64,000 nucleotides of DNA from Clostridia bacterium (GCA_017434855.1 JAFRUA010000031.1:1-64000); one strand, 5' to 3'. Counted from the stretch's first letter, positions 1 to 8,526 are shown. Numbers and translations: made by a program. The notes: generated from the sequence alone by a model not told the origin.

Positions 1-2800
1 CATTCTGCGTATACGCTTCCGTCGGGGCGGCTGTGATCGTCAGTTCGGTGCCGTAGACGACCTCATCGCCGGAATGGATTTCGACGTCGCCGTTCATCAC
101 GGTGATGGTCGTGTTTTCACCTTCGGCAAAGGTGATGACAATCTTCTGCTTGTACTCATCCTTCAGGTTGCCGTTGCCGTCGGTGTAGGTGCTGATAATG
201 CCTTCCAGCAGTTCGACCGCGGTTGCAATGTCGTCCACGCCGTCCGCGTCGTCGCTTCTGTAGTTGCGGCCTTCGCTGTCAAACGCAAGCGCCTCTGCCT
301 GCGCGATGGTCGCTTCAATGGCTTCCGCGGCGTCGCCGTCAAGGCCCGCGATCGCAAGCACAGCCTGTGCAGCCTGCAGCGCGTCGTTGTAGTCGGTGTA
401 GTCCGCGTCGGTGCGGGCAACAGGATTGTACGTCGCCGTGTAGGTCACAGCGCCAGTCACAACCGGAAGCTCGTCGTTCGCAGCATAGGCGGTCGTGCCG
501 TCGTTCCAGCCGGTGAAGGTATAGTTGAAATCGTAATCGGATGCCTTTTCGGTGCTGCCGGCATAGGCCGGAGTCGCGCCGTAGAGATAGCTCGCGGTGG
601 ATGTGGCGCCGTCGACACTCCACGTCACGGTGTAGCTGCGCAGTGTGGACGTAAACTGCGCCGTGTAGTTCGCATCGCCGGTGACCGGCACGACTGTCGG
701 TGACCAGGTGTTGTTGAACTGATAGCTGTACTGCGCGGTCGCGGTCTTGGTCGGCTCGGCGCCGGAATAAACCGGCGTCTCGCCGTAGGCAACCAGCATA
801 TCGTTCAGCAGGTTGCCGTCGCCGTCATACCAGTTGATCGTATAGGAACGCAGGTTCGCCGTATAGGCCGCGGTGAAGGTCTTGTTGTAAGTGTCGCTCA
901 TCACGGCGCTGCCCGGGGTCGCGGCGGGCGACCAGACGCCGTCCGTGTAGTCATACTGCGCGTCGGAGTCCTTCGCCGGGACGGCGGGGACGGTGAAGGC
1001 GTCGCCGTAGTCGGCGGTGATGGCGGTAAGCTGCGTGCCGTTGTCATAATTGAAGGTCGCGGTGCCCTGCTTTTTGACAAGGGTCAGTCCGCCCGCGTCG
1101 ATCATGGCCTTGGCCTGCTTGATCGTGGCGGCGCAAGCCTGCACCTGCGCGTCCACGCCCGAGCCGAAATCATAGTTGTTCGGGTTGCTCTGCGCCATCA
1201 GGTAGAGGGTCGCTTTCGCATTTGCCACCGATTCGTCGGTGTACATCCACTCGTTCGCCTTCAGCTCCTGCAGGACGGCGGTCGCGTTGGACAGCTGGCT
1301 GTAGATCGGCTGATAGTTGATGGCATAAAAATCGGTGCAGGCCGTCACGTCGCCGTATTTGTACTGACGGTCGCCGGTTCTTTCCTTATAACTTGTCTTG
1401 GCGTAATAGCTCAGATTGCTTTCATGGTCGTAATAGGACGTGGTGTTGCCGGTTCCCGTATACCAGACTTTGTTGTACCAGAAACGGGAGGTGCCGGTGT
1501 TGCGCATGTCCTGCGACGTTTCGTTATAGTTGTTGTCATCATAATAAGCGAAGCTGTCGTCCGTTTCAATGGCGTTCGGCACCCACGCATCCCATGTGAT
1601 GCTGGAACCGACCCAGTCGCTTTGCAGCGTGAAGATCGAGCTGTAGCAGCCGATATAGTGGATCTTTTGCGTGTCACCGCTGGACTGGTTGCACTTCGTC
1701 TCCATAATGATCGGCGCATATGCGTCATGCGTACCGTCATAGACCATGACGACGTTGCGCGGGATCGCGATCTTCAGATCCTGACGACCAATAGCGATCG
1801 CCTGATCCGCGCCGCCAACGCCCGACCAGGAAGTCGTCCAGATCGGAGAATATACCAGGTTGGAATACGCGCCCGTGGCTACCGCACCCTGATGGTACGC
1901 CGCTGCGTCGAAGGTGTTCGCGGCTGTGTCAAAGCTGGAGCCGTCCTCGTTGTCAAACGCGGCCTGAACCGCGTTCTGATCAATCAGGTCTTGAATCACT
2001 TCCGCATCGGTCAGCGCAGCATTATAGATGCGCAGATCCTTGAGGTAGCCCTTGATGTTGCCGTCCGCCCAGCGCGAAACGCCGATGTAGTGATTGTTCC
2101 AGCCGGAAACGGCATTCAGGAATGCCGCAATATTCGACTGCTGCTCGGCGAGGTTTGAAGCTCCGGTTGTCAGTTGATAGGCCGCGTCATATTTCATGCC
2201 GTTGATATAGAACACAACGCCGTCGGCAACGGACACGGAAACGGTGATGTCATAGGTGACGCCGCTCGCAAAATTGGGCGCGCCTGCAGGATAAGCGCCG
2301 ATGAGCTGATCCCCGTTGCTGTTCACATAGTCGACGAAGGGCGCTTTGCTGGAGCTCATCCACGAAGTCGTAGCGGAAACATAAAAGCTGCTGTTCGCGT
2401 TTGAAGAGCCTTCGTACTCGTTCGCGCCGAGGGAGATGATGTGACGGTGCGCATCGGTCTGATCCGCTTTCCACTGATAGGCGAACGCAATACCGGTATC
2501 GGCCGAAACGCCGGAAAACAGATCATGCGTCAAAATCTTGAGGTACGCCGTCCCGTCAAAATAATGGGAGCCGTCCGCTTGATAATTGGTATAGTGGCCG
2601 TCCTGCCAATCCAGCTGGTTTCCTCCCGAAACGGCGTCATACCATTCGGAGTCCGTCGAGAAATAGCGCGCGATCAGTTTGTCTGCGCTCACCGCCGCAG
2701 CGGGGAAGACAAAGCCGACGCTGACAGCCGACAGCACCATCAGCAGCGACAATACGACCGAGAGGGTGCGTCTCATGGTTTTTCCTGTATTTTTGTTCAT
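1..2800 (-). CDS. Large secreted LamG/beta-repeat surface protein, 3' end beyond window
   Basis: The reading frame is open from an ATG at 2800 down to the left edge, about 933 codons, so the C-terminus is not seen. Residues 1-42 form a signal peptide (basic start, then a Leu/Val/Ala core). Residues about 55-235 look like a concanavalin A/LamG-type jelly roll ending in the typical 'KDLRIYN' strand. A middle part of unknown fold follows, then a helical FIVAR-like stretch near residue 580. After it come about three beta-grasp repeats of the Flg_new/InlB-B type, each built around a 'Y-x-A-x-(Y/F)-T...LRSYTI-W' pattern. The likely role is an extracellular binding or adhesion protein; no catalytic domain is visible. 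AAAGGA precedes the ATG. The product is inferred from domain look-alikes only. Confidence 0.85.
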   Translation of the reverse strand, partial: MNKNTGKTMRRTLSVVLSLLMVLSAVSVGFVFPAAAVSADKLIARYFSTDSEWYDAVSGGNQLDWQDGHYTNYQADGSHYFDGTAYLKILTHDLFSGVSADTGIAFAYQWKADQTDAHRHIISLGANEYEGSSNANSSFYVSATTSWMSSSKAPFVDYVNSNGDQLIGAYPAGAPNFASGVTYDITVSVSVADGVVFYINGMKYDAAYQLTTGASNLAEQQSNIAAFLNAVSGWNNHYIGVSRWADGNIKGYLKDLRIYNAALTDAEVIQDLIDQNAVQAAFDNEDGSSFDTAANTFDAAAYHQGAVATGAYSNLVYSPIWTTSWSGVGGADQAIAIGRQDLKIAIPRNVVMVYDGTHDAYAPIIMETKCNQSSGDTQKIHYIGCYSSIFTLQSDWVGSSITWDAWVPNAIETDDSFAYYDDNNYNETSQDMRNTGTSRFWYNKVWYTGTGNTTSYYDHESNLSYYAKTSYKERTGDRQYKYGDVTACTDFYAINYQPIYSQLSNATAVLQELKANEWMYTDESVANAKATLYLMAQSNPNNYDFGSGVDAQVQACAATIKQAKAMIDAGGLTLVKKQGTATFNYDNGTQLTAITADYGDAFTVPAVPAKDSDAQYDYTDGVWSPAATPGSAVMSDTYNKTFTAAYTANLRSYTINWYDGDGNLLNDMLVAYGETPVYSGAEPTKTATAQYSYQFNNTWSPTVVPVTGDANYTAQFTSTLRSYTVTWSVDGATSTASYLYGATPAYAGSTEKASDYDFNYTFTGWNDGTTAYAANDELPVVTGAVTYTATYNPVARTDADYTDYNDALQAAQAVLAIAGLDGDAAEAIEATIAQAEALAFDSEGRNYRSDDADGVDDIATAVELLEGIISTYTDGNGNLKDEYKQKIVITFAEGENTTITVMNGDVEIHSGDEVVYGTELTITAAPTEAYTQN

Positions 2801-2907
2801 TTGGTTCAATTCCTTTCTGAATCAAAATCGTTGCAGTATTCAAGGGCTTGCCAATGCTTTTCCGACCACCTCCGGCGTACAAATTTCGGAAATACTTATA
2901 CACAGGT

Positions 2908-2936
2908 ATTATACAAAAAATCCCACGAAAATTGAA
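2908..2936 (-). promoter_or_regulatory. Sigma-A promoter of the LamG surface protein gene
   Basis: On the minus strand TTCAAT (2936-2931), a 17-bp spacer and TATAAT (2913-2908) lie about 110 bases before the ATG. The -10 is perfect and the -35 is weak. Confidence 0.6.
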
Positions 2937-3065
2937 TCCGTAAAATTCACAAAGATTCCTTGATTTATTGGTGCTTTTGCCAACAATGCCGCAGACATTG
3001 GGCGCGGCGGCACGTCTGCATAAAACGCCCGGCTGCGGGAATGCTGAAACAAAGGAGTGTTCGTT

Positions 3066-3782
3066 ATGAATCCGCAGCCCAACCCCGGCAAATCGCTGAC
3101 CGTCGAAACCGCCTGCGGCGTATTTGAGCGCCGCCCCATCCGCACCCACGTCGTCACGCCGAACGAAGACCTGACCGCGCTTTTGCGCCGCTATGTGCTG
3201 GGGCAGACCCGCCCCGGCGACGTGCTGTTCCTGAGCGAAAAGGTGGTCGCCATTTCACAGGGCCGCGCCTATCCGATGGCCTCCATCCGCCCGTCACGGC
3301 TGGCAAAGGTGCTGTCGCGCTTTGTGCACCGGTCGCCCTGCGGCATCGGCCTTGCCATGCCCGAAACCATGCAGCTCGCGCTGGAAGACGTCGGCGTGCC
3401 GCGCATGCTGCTGGCCGCGTTCTGCAGCGCCGTGACCAAGCCCTTCGGCATCCGGGGCGTGTTTTACCGCGTGGCGGGGCCGAACGCCCGCGCCGTGGAC
3501 GGGCCGTGCGAATGGACGATCCCGCCGTACAACGCCTATGCCAAAAAAGCCCCCGCCGCCCCGAACAAGGTCGCCCGCCGCCTGGCGAACCTCATCGGCG
3601 TGCCCGTGGTCATTATCGACGCCAACGACCTGGGCGTGGACGTCCTGGGCAAAAGCAGCGAATCGCTGAGCGACGCGTTCTGCCGCGCCGTCTTTGCCGA
3701 CAACCCGCTGGGCCAGGGCAGCGAATCCACACCGATGGCCATTGTGCGCCCCGCCGCCGGGACCGAAAAAAGAGTTTCGTGA
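3066..3782 (+). CDS. CofE-like (F420-0:gamma-glutamyl ligase family) protein, stand-alone
   Basis: A 238-residue protein starting at ATG 3066, 8 bases after AAAGGAG. It resembles the COG1478/PF01996 family, whose archetype CofE adds glutamate to coenzyme F420-0 using GTP. The match is clearest in the 'D-V-L-F-L-S-E-K-V-V-A-I-S-Q-G-R' strand near residue 50 and the 'VIIDANDLGVDVLG' segment near residue 195. The NAGID loop of true CofE proteins is not seen. In its place is a 'GIGL...VGVPRMLLAA' stretch, so the substrate is probably not F420; no other F420 gene is in the window. A second, clearly homologous copy forms the C-terminus of the GH3 protein at 12688-15825. An unidentified amide ligase is a fair reading; the function is unknown. 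Confidence 0.8.
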   Translation: MNPQPNPGKSLTVETACGVFERRPIRTHVVTPNEDLTALLRRYVLGQTRPGDVLFLSEKVVAISQGRAYPMASIRPSRLAKVLSRFVHRSPCGIGLAMPETMQLALEDVGVPRMLLAAFCSAVTKPFGIRGVFYRVAGPNARAVDGPCEWTIPPYNAYAKKAPAAPNKVARRLANLIGVPVVIIDANDLGVDVLGKSSESLSDAFCRAVFADNPLGQGSESTPMAIVRPAAGTEKRVS

Positions 3783-4027
3783 TTTTTTTCAAAAAGTTCT
3801 TCCAAAATAGAAAAGAATATGGTAGAATAAAAATAGTATTCAGAAACGGGCGGCTGTGAAAACACCCGTCGCTTGAGCGCGATGCAGATTTTGCCGGCAG
3901 ACTGCATAAATTCGACGCAGGAATCCTTTGTGGCTTTCAAGGAAAGCTTCTGCGGTATGACGGTGAAAGGTGCGCGCGATCAAACGACAGGACGTTTTCA
4001 GAAACGCCCGAAGAAGGGGTGACGCGC
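3783..4027 (+). promoter_or_regulatory. Structured leader upstream of phoH with possible 46-codon uORF
   Basis: TAGAAT near 3824 with a weak -35 could start transcription. The leader then carries two small hairpins: ACGGG/CCCGT around 3846-3870, and ATGCAG (3882-3887) pairing with CTGCAT further on. An ATG at 3882 opens a 46-codon frame whose TGA (4020-4022) overlaps the phoH start region, which would allow translational coupling. The ribosome site for that frame is poor and its peptide resembles nothing I know, so it may be only a leader. Confidence 0.4.
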
Positions 4028-4993
4028 TTGTTTGAACGCATCGTCAACGTGGACCGCATGGAGACGGCGGTCTCGCTTTTCGGCTCCTTTGACGAAAACA
4101 TGAAGCTAATCGAGCACGCCTTTGGCGTCAAAGCCGTTTGCCGCGGTACGGAGATCAAGCTGCAGGGCAGCGAAGAAAACACCGCGCTGGCGGAGCGCGC
4201 CGTCAACGGGCTGATGCTTTTGCTCAGCCGGGGCGAGGCGCTGAATGAACAGAACGTGCGCTACGTGGTGGCGCTGGTCAACGAGGGCGCCGATGAAAAG
4301 CTGGCCGCCATGGGCAGCGACATCGTCACCATCACCGCCAAGGGCAAGCCCATCAAGGCCAAAACGCTGGGCCAGAAGAAATATATCGAGGCCATCCGAA
4401 AGAACACCATTGTGCTGGGCATCGGCCCCGCCGGCACGGGCAAAACCTATCTGGCCGTGGCGATGGCCGTCAACGCCTTCCGCGCCAAAGAGGTCAACCG
4501 CATCATCCTGACCCGCCCCGCCGTGGAGGCCGGTGAAAAGCTGGGCTTTCTCCCCGGCGACCTGCAGCAAAAGGTGGACCCCTATCTTCGGCCGCTGTAT
4601 GACGCGCTGTTTGACATGCTGGGGGCAGAAAGCTTTCAGCGCTATCAGGAACGCGGCAGCATCGAGGTCGCGCCCCTGGCGTACATGCGCGGGCGCACGC
4701 TGGACGACAGCTTCATCATCCTGGACGAAGCGCAGAACACCACGCCGGAACAGATGAAGATGTTTCTGACGCGTCTGGGCTTCAATTCCAAGATCGTTGT
4801 CACCGGCGACATCACGCAGATCGACCTGCCGGACGGCAAACGCTCCGGCCTGGTGGAAGTGATGCGCATCCTCAAAAACGTCAATGACATTGAAACCGTC
4901 CGCTTTTCAGAGCGGGACGTGGTCCGTCACAAGCTGGTACAGGACATCATCAAGGCATATGAAAAGTATGAGGAGGCAAAGAAGAAGAAATGA
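4028..4993 (+). CDS. phoH: PhoH-like ATPase
   Basis: PhoH/YbeZ family cytoplasmic ATPase, usually encoded next to ybeY and thought to act with it in rRNA/ribosome quality control. The KH-like N-terminal part is followed by the Walker A 'GPAGTGKT' (about residue 135) and the Walker B region 'FIILDEAQN' (about residue 230). At 321 residues it is of normal family length. Two starts are possible in frame: GTG 4019, which overlaps the AAGGGG motif, and TTG 4028, which has that motif about 8 bases upstream; I chose TTG. The stop overlaps the ybeY ATG (ATGA), so the two are translationally coupled. Confidence 0.93.
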   Translation: MFERIVNVDRMETAVSLFGSFDENMKLIEHAFGVKAVCRGTEIKLQGSEENTALAERAVNGLMLLLSRGEALNEQNVRYVVALVNEGADEKLAAMGSDIVTITAKGKPIKAKTLGQKKYIEAIRKNTIVLGIGPAGTGKTYLAVAMAVNAFRAKEVNRIILTRPAVEAGEKLGFLPGDLQQKVDPYLRPLYDALFDMLGAESFQRYQERGSIEVAPLAYMRGRTLDDSFIILDEAQNTTPEQMKMFLTRLGFNSKIVVTGDITQIDLPDGKRSGLVEVMRILKNVNDIETVRFSERDVVRHKLVQDIIKAYEKYEEAKKKK

Positions 4994-5496
4994 AAGACAA
5001 GATCAAGGTCATCATCAGCAACGAGCAAAACGTCATGAAGCTTCCGCGCGGCACGCGGCTCTTGATCCGCCGGTGCTGCATCGCGGTGCTGGTGAACGAA
5101 AACTTTCCCGGCGCGGCAGAGATCAGCGTTTCCATCGTGGACGACGCGCGCATCCATGAACTCAACAAACAGTACCGCAACGTGGACCGCAGCACCGACG
5201 TGCTCTCGTTCCCGCTGGGCGTGGACGGCGAATATGACGTCAACAACGACACCGGCGCCCAGATGCTCGGCGACATCGTGATCTCTATCGAGCACGCGCT
5301 CAAGCAGGCCGAACTTTACGGCCACAGCTTTGACCGCGAGATCGCCTTTTTGACCGTGCATTCCATGCTGCATCTGCTCGGCTATGACCACGAGGCCGGC
5401 GGGCTGGAGCTGGTCCGTATGCGTGAAAAGGAAGAGGCCGTCCTCACGCAGCTCGGATTGACGCGCTCCGGCAGCTACTACACGGTCGAGGAATGA
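4990..5496 (+). CDS. ybeY: Endoribonuclease YbeY, rRNA maturation factor
   Basis: 168-residue YbeY-family zinc endoribonuclease that processes 16S rRNA 3' ends and helps degrade faulty ribosomes. The diagnostic metal site H-x3-H-x5-H is present as 'HSMLHLLGYDH' near residue 120. The start ATG overlaps the phoH stop and the gene is followed after 3 bases by dgkA, so this is a tight operon. The phoH-ybeY-dgkA order is the normal Firmicutes arrangement, although cdd and era, which usually follow, are missing here. Confidence 0.96.
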   Translation: MKDKIKVIISNEQNVMKLPRGTRLLIRRCCIAVLVNENFPGAAEISVSIVDDARIHELNKQYRNVDRSTDVLSFPLGVDGEYDVNNDTGAQMLGDIVISIEHALKQAELYGHSFDREIAFLTVHSMLHLLGYDHEAGGLELVRMREKEEAVLTQLGLTRSGSYYTVEE

Positions 5497-5499
5497 GCC

Positions 5500-5988
5500 A
5501 TGGGGCAGCTTGTCAAACTGCTGAAAAGCTTCGGCTATGCCTTTCGCGGCATTTTTCATACGGTCCTCACGGAGCGCAATATGCGCATCCACGTCACCTG
5601 TGTGTGCTACATGCTCGGTTTTTTGCTGCTGACGGACTGGTTCACCCTGTCGCGGACCGACTGGGCGGTCCTGGTGCTGGCCATTGTGCTGGTGCTGGCG
5701 GCGGAGCTGATCAACACCGCGATCGAAAAGGCCGTGGACCTCGCGACGCAGGAGCGCCACCCCCTGGCCAAGATCGCGAAGGACGCCGCCGCGGGGGCGG
5801 TGCTGGTCTTTGCCATCGGCGCGGTAGTCATCGGCATTCTGGTCATGTATCAGCCCGAAGCGTTCCGGCAATTGTGGGCCTACTTCACCACGCACCCGCT
5901 CGGCCTTGCCGCGTTCATCTTGAGCCTCATCCCGGCGACGCTGTTCATGTTCCGCGGGTTTGGGAAGAAATCACGAGGAGAAGATTAA
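5500..5988 (+). CDS. dgkA: Diacylglycerol/undecaprenol kinase, DgkA family
   Basis: Small integral-membrane lipid kinase (162 residues). Gram-positive members phosphorylate undecaprenol to recycle the peptidoglycan carrier. The family signature 'AELINTAIE' (about residue 67) and 'KDAAAGAVL' (about residue 93) are present between hydrophobic helices. It is somewhat longer than the usual 120-130 residues because of an extra C-terminal membrane helix ending in a basic tail. It is the last gene of the phoH operon, and a strong terminator follows directly. Confidence 0.93.
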   Translation: MGQLVKLLKSFGYAFRGIFHTVLTERNMRIHVTCVCYMLGFLLLTDWFTLSRTDWAVLVLAIVLVLAAELINTAIEKAVDLATQERHPLAKIAKDAAAGAVLVFAIGAVVIGILVMYQPEAFRQLWAYFTTHPLGLAAFILSLIPATLFMFRGFGKKSRGED

Positions 5989-6006
5989 GTGAATCAAACA
6001 AAAAGG

Positions 6007-6045
6007 AACCGCTCGGTGCAAAAGAACCGAGCGGCTTTTCGTTTT
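6007..6045 (+). terminator. Rho-independent terminator of phoH-ybeY-dgkA
   Basis: CCGCTCGGT (6009-6017) pairs with ACCGAGCGG (6026-6034), followed by a T-rich tract. It lies between convergent genes. Confidence 0.9.
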
Positions 6046-6056
6046 AGAGGTACCCT

Positions 6057-6557
6057 TTACCGGATAATCAATATGTCTTCATACACCAGCGTGATCGCGG
6101 CGTCGTGTTCGCTGTCATACACACTGACCTCGATGCTGTAGGTCCCATTCTCTGGGCGGCCGTAAAACTGCGTGACCGCCGAAAGGCTGACGTCCAGCCA
6201 CACCGTCCGCACATCGCCGTGACGCACCAACACCGGCTCCGGCACATCGTCCGTTGTTATTGAGCCGTATGGAACGACTTTCCGCTCGCCGTTCTCTATG
6301 CGGTAAATCGTGACGACGGGCGCTTCATGGGTATTGGTTTTGAACGGCCTGCCGACATTTTTATAGGTCAATGAAACGGAAAAGCCGTTGAATTGACGCC
6401 AGCCGGGGATATATGGACTTTCTGTTTCTTCACAAACAATCACCCCGTCGTCCAGGCTGCAGTGCTGCACCTCAAGCTTCACCGGCTGATTGCCATAGAA
6501 CAAACCGCTGAAGAACAGATAGATCGCCATGAAGATGGCTGTCAGGTTGATCGACAT
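6057..6557 (-). CDS. Unknown membrane-anchored/secreted protein, tandem copy 2
   Basis: 166 residues. A hydrophobic N-terminal segment (about residues 6-22) could be a signal peptide or anchor, with no lipobox. The rest reads as an extracellular beta-sandwich: 'SVSLTYKNVGRPF' in the middle and 'LVYEDILII' at the very end. The upstream neighbour (6574-7059) is a paralogue. The first 38 or so codons and the ribosome site (AAAAGGAGGTCATCTT) are nearly identical in the two genes, while the middles differ, which suggests a recent duplication followed by diversification of the exposed part. I do not recognise the family. Confidence 0.85.
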   Translation of the reverse strand: MSINLTAIFMAIYLFFSGLFYGNQPVKLEVQHCSLDDGVIVCEETESPYIPGWRQFNGFSVSLTYKNVGRPFKTNTHEAPVVTIYRIENGERKVVPYGSITTDDVPEPVLVRHGDVRTVWLDVSLSAVTQFYGRPENGTYSIEVSVYDSEHDAAITLVYEDILIIR

Positions 6558-6573
6558 AAGATGACCTCCTTTT

Positions 6574-7059
6574 TTATTTGATGATCAGAATGTCTTCATA
6601 CACCAGCGTTTGTCCATCCGGGGTATACACTTCGACATTATAGCTGCCAATCGGCAGTCCCTCCAGAACCGGCGTGCTGTCATCCATTGTAAACACCGCG
6701 TTATGCCGGATCAGAACCGGTCCCATGTCAAGATCGGGATACTCCCACTTTGGGGGCATGATGCGTTTTTCTCCGTCGATCATTTGATAAACGGTCACTT
6801 GCGAATGCAGGTCCGAGGTCAATTGAAACGGGCGGCCGACATTCTTATAGGTGATGCGCAAGGGCAAAGTCAGGGAAACCTCATTCAAATCCCCGCCATA
6901 CTGATCCGCGCGTTCCTGTGCATCGGCGCGGTCAAACACGATCGCCCCGTCGTCCAGGCTGCAGTGCTGCACCTCGAGCTTCACCGGCTGGTTGCCATAG
7001 AACAGCCCGCTGAAGAACAGATAGATCACCATGAAGAGGGCTGTCAGGTTGATCGACAT
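6574..7059 (-). CDS. Unknown membrane-anchored/secreted protein, tandem copy 1
   Basis: 161 residues, promoter-proximal member of the pair. The N-terminal hydrophobic segment matches that of copy 2 almost exactly, and so do 'KNVGRPF' and the terminal 'LVYEDILII'. An insertion rich in Asp/Glu ('DRADAQERADQYGGDLNE') replaces a different insert in copy 2. The gap to copy 2 is 16 bases, so they are co-transcribed from the promoter at 7101-7129. No catalytic motif is visible; function unknown. Confidence 0.85.
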   Translation of the reverse strand: MSINLTALFMVIYLFFSGLFYGNQPVKLEVQHCSLDDGAIVFDRADAQERADQYGGDLNEVSLTLPLRITYKNVGRPFQLTSDLHSQVTVYQMIDGEKRIMPPKWEYPDLDMGPVLIRHNAVFTMDDSTPVLEGLPIGSYNVEVYTPDGQTLVYEDILIIK

Positions 7060-7100
7060 AAGATGACCTCCTTTTGATTTCCGGGGTACCCTTCATGCTC

Positions 7101-7129
7101 ATTATAGCAAAAGAGTTTTCAAAAGTCAA
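7101..7129 (-). promoter_or_regulatory. Sigma-A promoter for the tandem paralogue pair
   Basis: Minus strand: TTGACT (7129-7124), 17-bp spacer, TATAAT (7106-7101), about 40 bases before the ATG at 7059. Confidence 0.85.
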
Positions 7130-7269
7130 TACATAAATACATTTTTTATAAATATATTATTCATCACCAACCACATTGCCTGCCGATACGCTCCTCGCAA
7201 AGCCGCGCCAATATTTACGTTCAGACAACGGCAACAGAAAAGCCGCGGGGACCACCTTCCGATTTCGGA

Positions 7270-7320
7270 AACACTCCCTCAGCTTCGCTACGCTCAGCAG
7301 CTCCCCCAAAGGGGGAGCCT
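7270..7320. repeat. REP-like palindromic element in intergenic DNA
   Basis: In the otherwise geneless stretch 7130-7381, an 'AGC-ttcgcta-CGCT' hairpin is followed by a perfect palindrome GCTCCCCC-aaa-GGGGGAGC (7300-7318). It resembles the dispersed palindromes common in Oscillospiraceae genomes. Only one copy is seen here. Confidence 0.5.
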
Positions 7321-7358
7321 TGCGGTGTGGCACCTGCGGCGCAATCAGATTCCCCGCG

Positions 7359-7393
7359 ATCTAACATCTAACATCTAAAATCTAATATCTAAC
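7359..7393. repeat. Five 7-bp tandem repeats (ATCTAAN)
   Basis: Five consecutive ATCTAA(C/A/T) units. The last four codons and TAG stop of the GH43 gene on the minus strand are made from this repeat, so its C-terminus 'DVRY' is repeat-encoded. Confidence 0.8.
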
Positions 7394-8233
7394 ATCCAGT
7401 TTGTCTCCTTCGTCCACCAGCTCGGTCAGGCACGGGCGTTCGTCACCCGACCGGTTCGGCGTGTGAAGGATCAGATACAGCTTGCCCCCGACGCGAAAGA
7501 CCATGCCGTGGCCGCCGTCGCTCGTCATCAGCGGATCCAGATGCACAAAGGGGCCGTCGATGCGCCCGCTTTCGGACCGCGCGACACACTGGGCATACTT
7601 GCCGTCGATAAACGTGGACCAGAGCAGCAGCAGCGTGCCCGTCTTTGTGCGGTACAGAAACGGGCCGTCTGTAACGTAGCGCAGGCGAAATCGCTTTTTC
7701 ACACCGGGCAGCGACGAACCCCGGAACAGCGTTTTCGGTTCGCTGACCGGCGCTTTCAGGTCGTCGCTGAGCCGCAGCACCTCAACGGTGCCGTCAAGGA
7801 TCTGGACGTGCTCATGGCAAAAAACGAGATACGGCACCCCGGCGTCGTCCACAAACAGCGTGCCGTCCAGACTTTCCCAGGCGCGCGGCGTCACCGGGCC
7901 GTCGGACCAGGGCCTGAACGGGCCGCACGGGTCGTCCGCTTTCAGGATATAGGTGCCGCGCCGGCCGCTTTCCGCGGTGAAGGTGGCGAACATATAATAG
8001 GCGCCCCGGTATTTGTGGACCTCCGGCGCCCAGTTGACCTGGCGGTTATAGCCGAACGCTGCGGAATCGAAGCAGCATTGCGGCGCCGACCACGTTTCAA
8101 GGTCCGCCGACCGATAGACGTCAAAGCCGGCCGTCCCCTGCCCGAAGTTCTTTCCCCGGGTCCCATACATATAATAGGTTCCGTTCTCGTTCAGAATGAA
8201 CGGGTCGCGGATGTTGATGTCATTGAACGTCAT
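7382..8233 (-). CDS. GH43-like beta-propeller glycosidase, cytoplasmic
   Basis: 283 residues starting at ATG 8233, with AAAGGGGA upstream. A longer upstream frame only overlaps the preceding gene and lacks a ribosome site. Five-bladed propeller features of family GH43/clan F are visible: 'NIRDPFI' near the start supplies the usual Asp general base, 'WAPEVHKY' the second blade, and 'SLDGTLF' a candidate pKa-setting Asp. The catalytic Glu is probably in 'CHEHV'. Typical substrates are arabino- or xylo-oligosaccharides. There is no signal peptide, so it would act on imported oligosaccharides. The end of the gene lies in a tandem repeat and may have been reshaped by it. Confidence 0.85.
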   Translation of the reverse strand: MTFNDINIRDPFILNENGTYYMYGTRGKNFGQGTAGFDVYRSADLETWSAPQCCFDSAAFGYNRQVNWAPEVHKYRGAYYMFATFTAESGRRGTYILKADDPCGPFRPWSDGPVTPRAWESLDGTLFVDDAGVPYLVFCHEHVQILDGTVEVLRLSDDLKAPVSEPKTLFRGSSLPGVKKRFRLRYVTDGPFLYRTKTGTLLLLWSTFIDGKYAQCVARSESGRIDGPFVHLDPLMTSDGGHGMVFRVGGKLYLILHTPNRSGDERPCLTELVDEGDKLDVRY

Positions 8234-8246
8234 GCGCGTTCCCCTT

Positions 8247-8465
8247 TCATAATGCAAAATCGCTCGGGTCAAAGTCGGTGTTCAGCTTTGCCTTTTGCGG
8301 CTTGCGCTTGAGCGGATCGTACCGGTATTTGCGGCAGGCGCCGTCCGGCTTCATCACGCCGTAGCGCGGACAAAGGACTTCGTCGTCGCCGTCCACGATC
8401 GTTCCGTGGATACACAGCGCGCACTGCGGCGCCTCGTCGCGCTCATTGAGCAGCTTTTGTCTCAT
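8247..8465 (-). CDS. Small conserved Cys4 protein
   Basis: 72 residues with four cysteines arranged as C-x2-C (residues 15-18), then C (about 32) and C (about 44), followed by 'RKYRYDPLKR'. This pattern recurs in small clostridial proteins of unknown function and would suit a zinc site. It has its own promoter (8498-8526), and its stop lies 13 bases before the GH43 start, so GH43 is probably read from the same promoter. Confidence 0.8.
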   Translation of the reverse strand: MRQKLLNERDEAPQCALCIHGTIVDGDDEVLCPRYGVMKPDGACRKYRYDPLKRKPQKAKLNTDFDPSDFAL

Positions 8466-8497
8466 CCCGATCCCTCCCGGTCTCTTTCATTGCTCTT

Positions 8498-8526
8498 ATT
8501 ATATCAGGTTTTGACAGACTTTTCAA
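8498..8526 (-). promoter_or_regulatory. Sigma-A promoter for Cys4 protein/GH43
   Basis: Minus strand TTGAAA (8526-8521), 17-bp spacer, TATAAT (8503-8498). The -35 half lies inside the 3' end of ylbJ. Confidence 0.75.
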
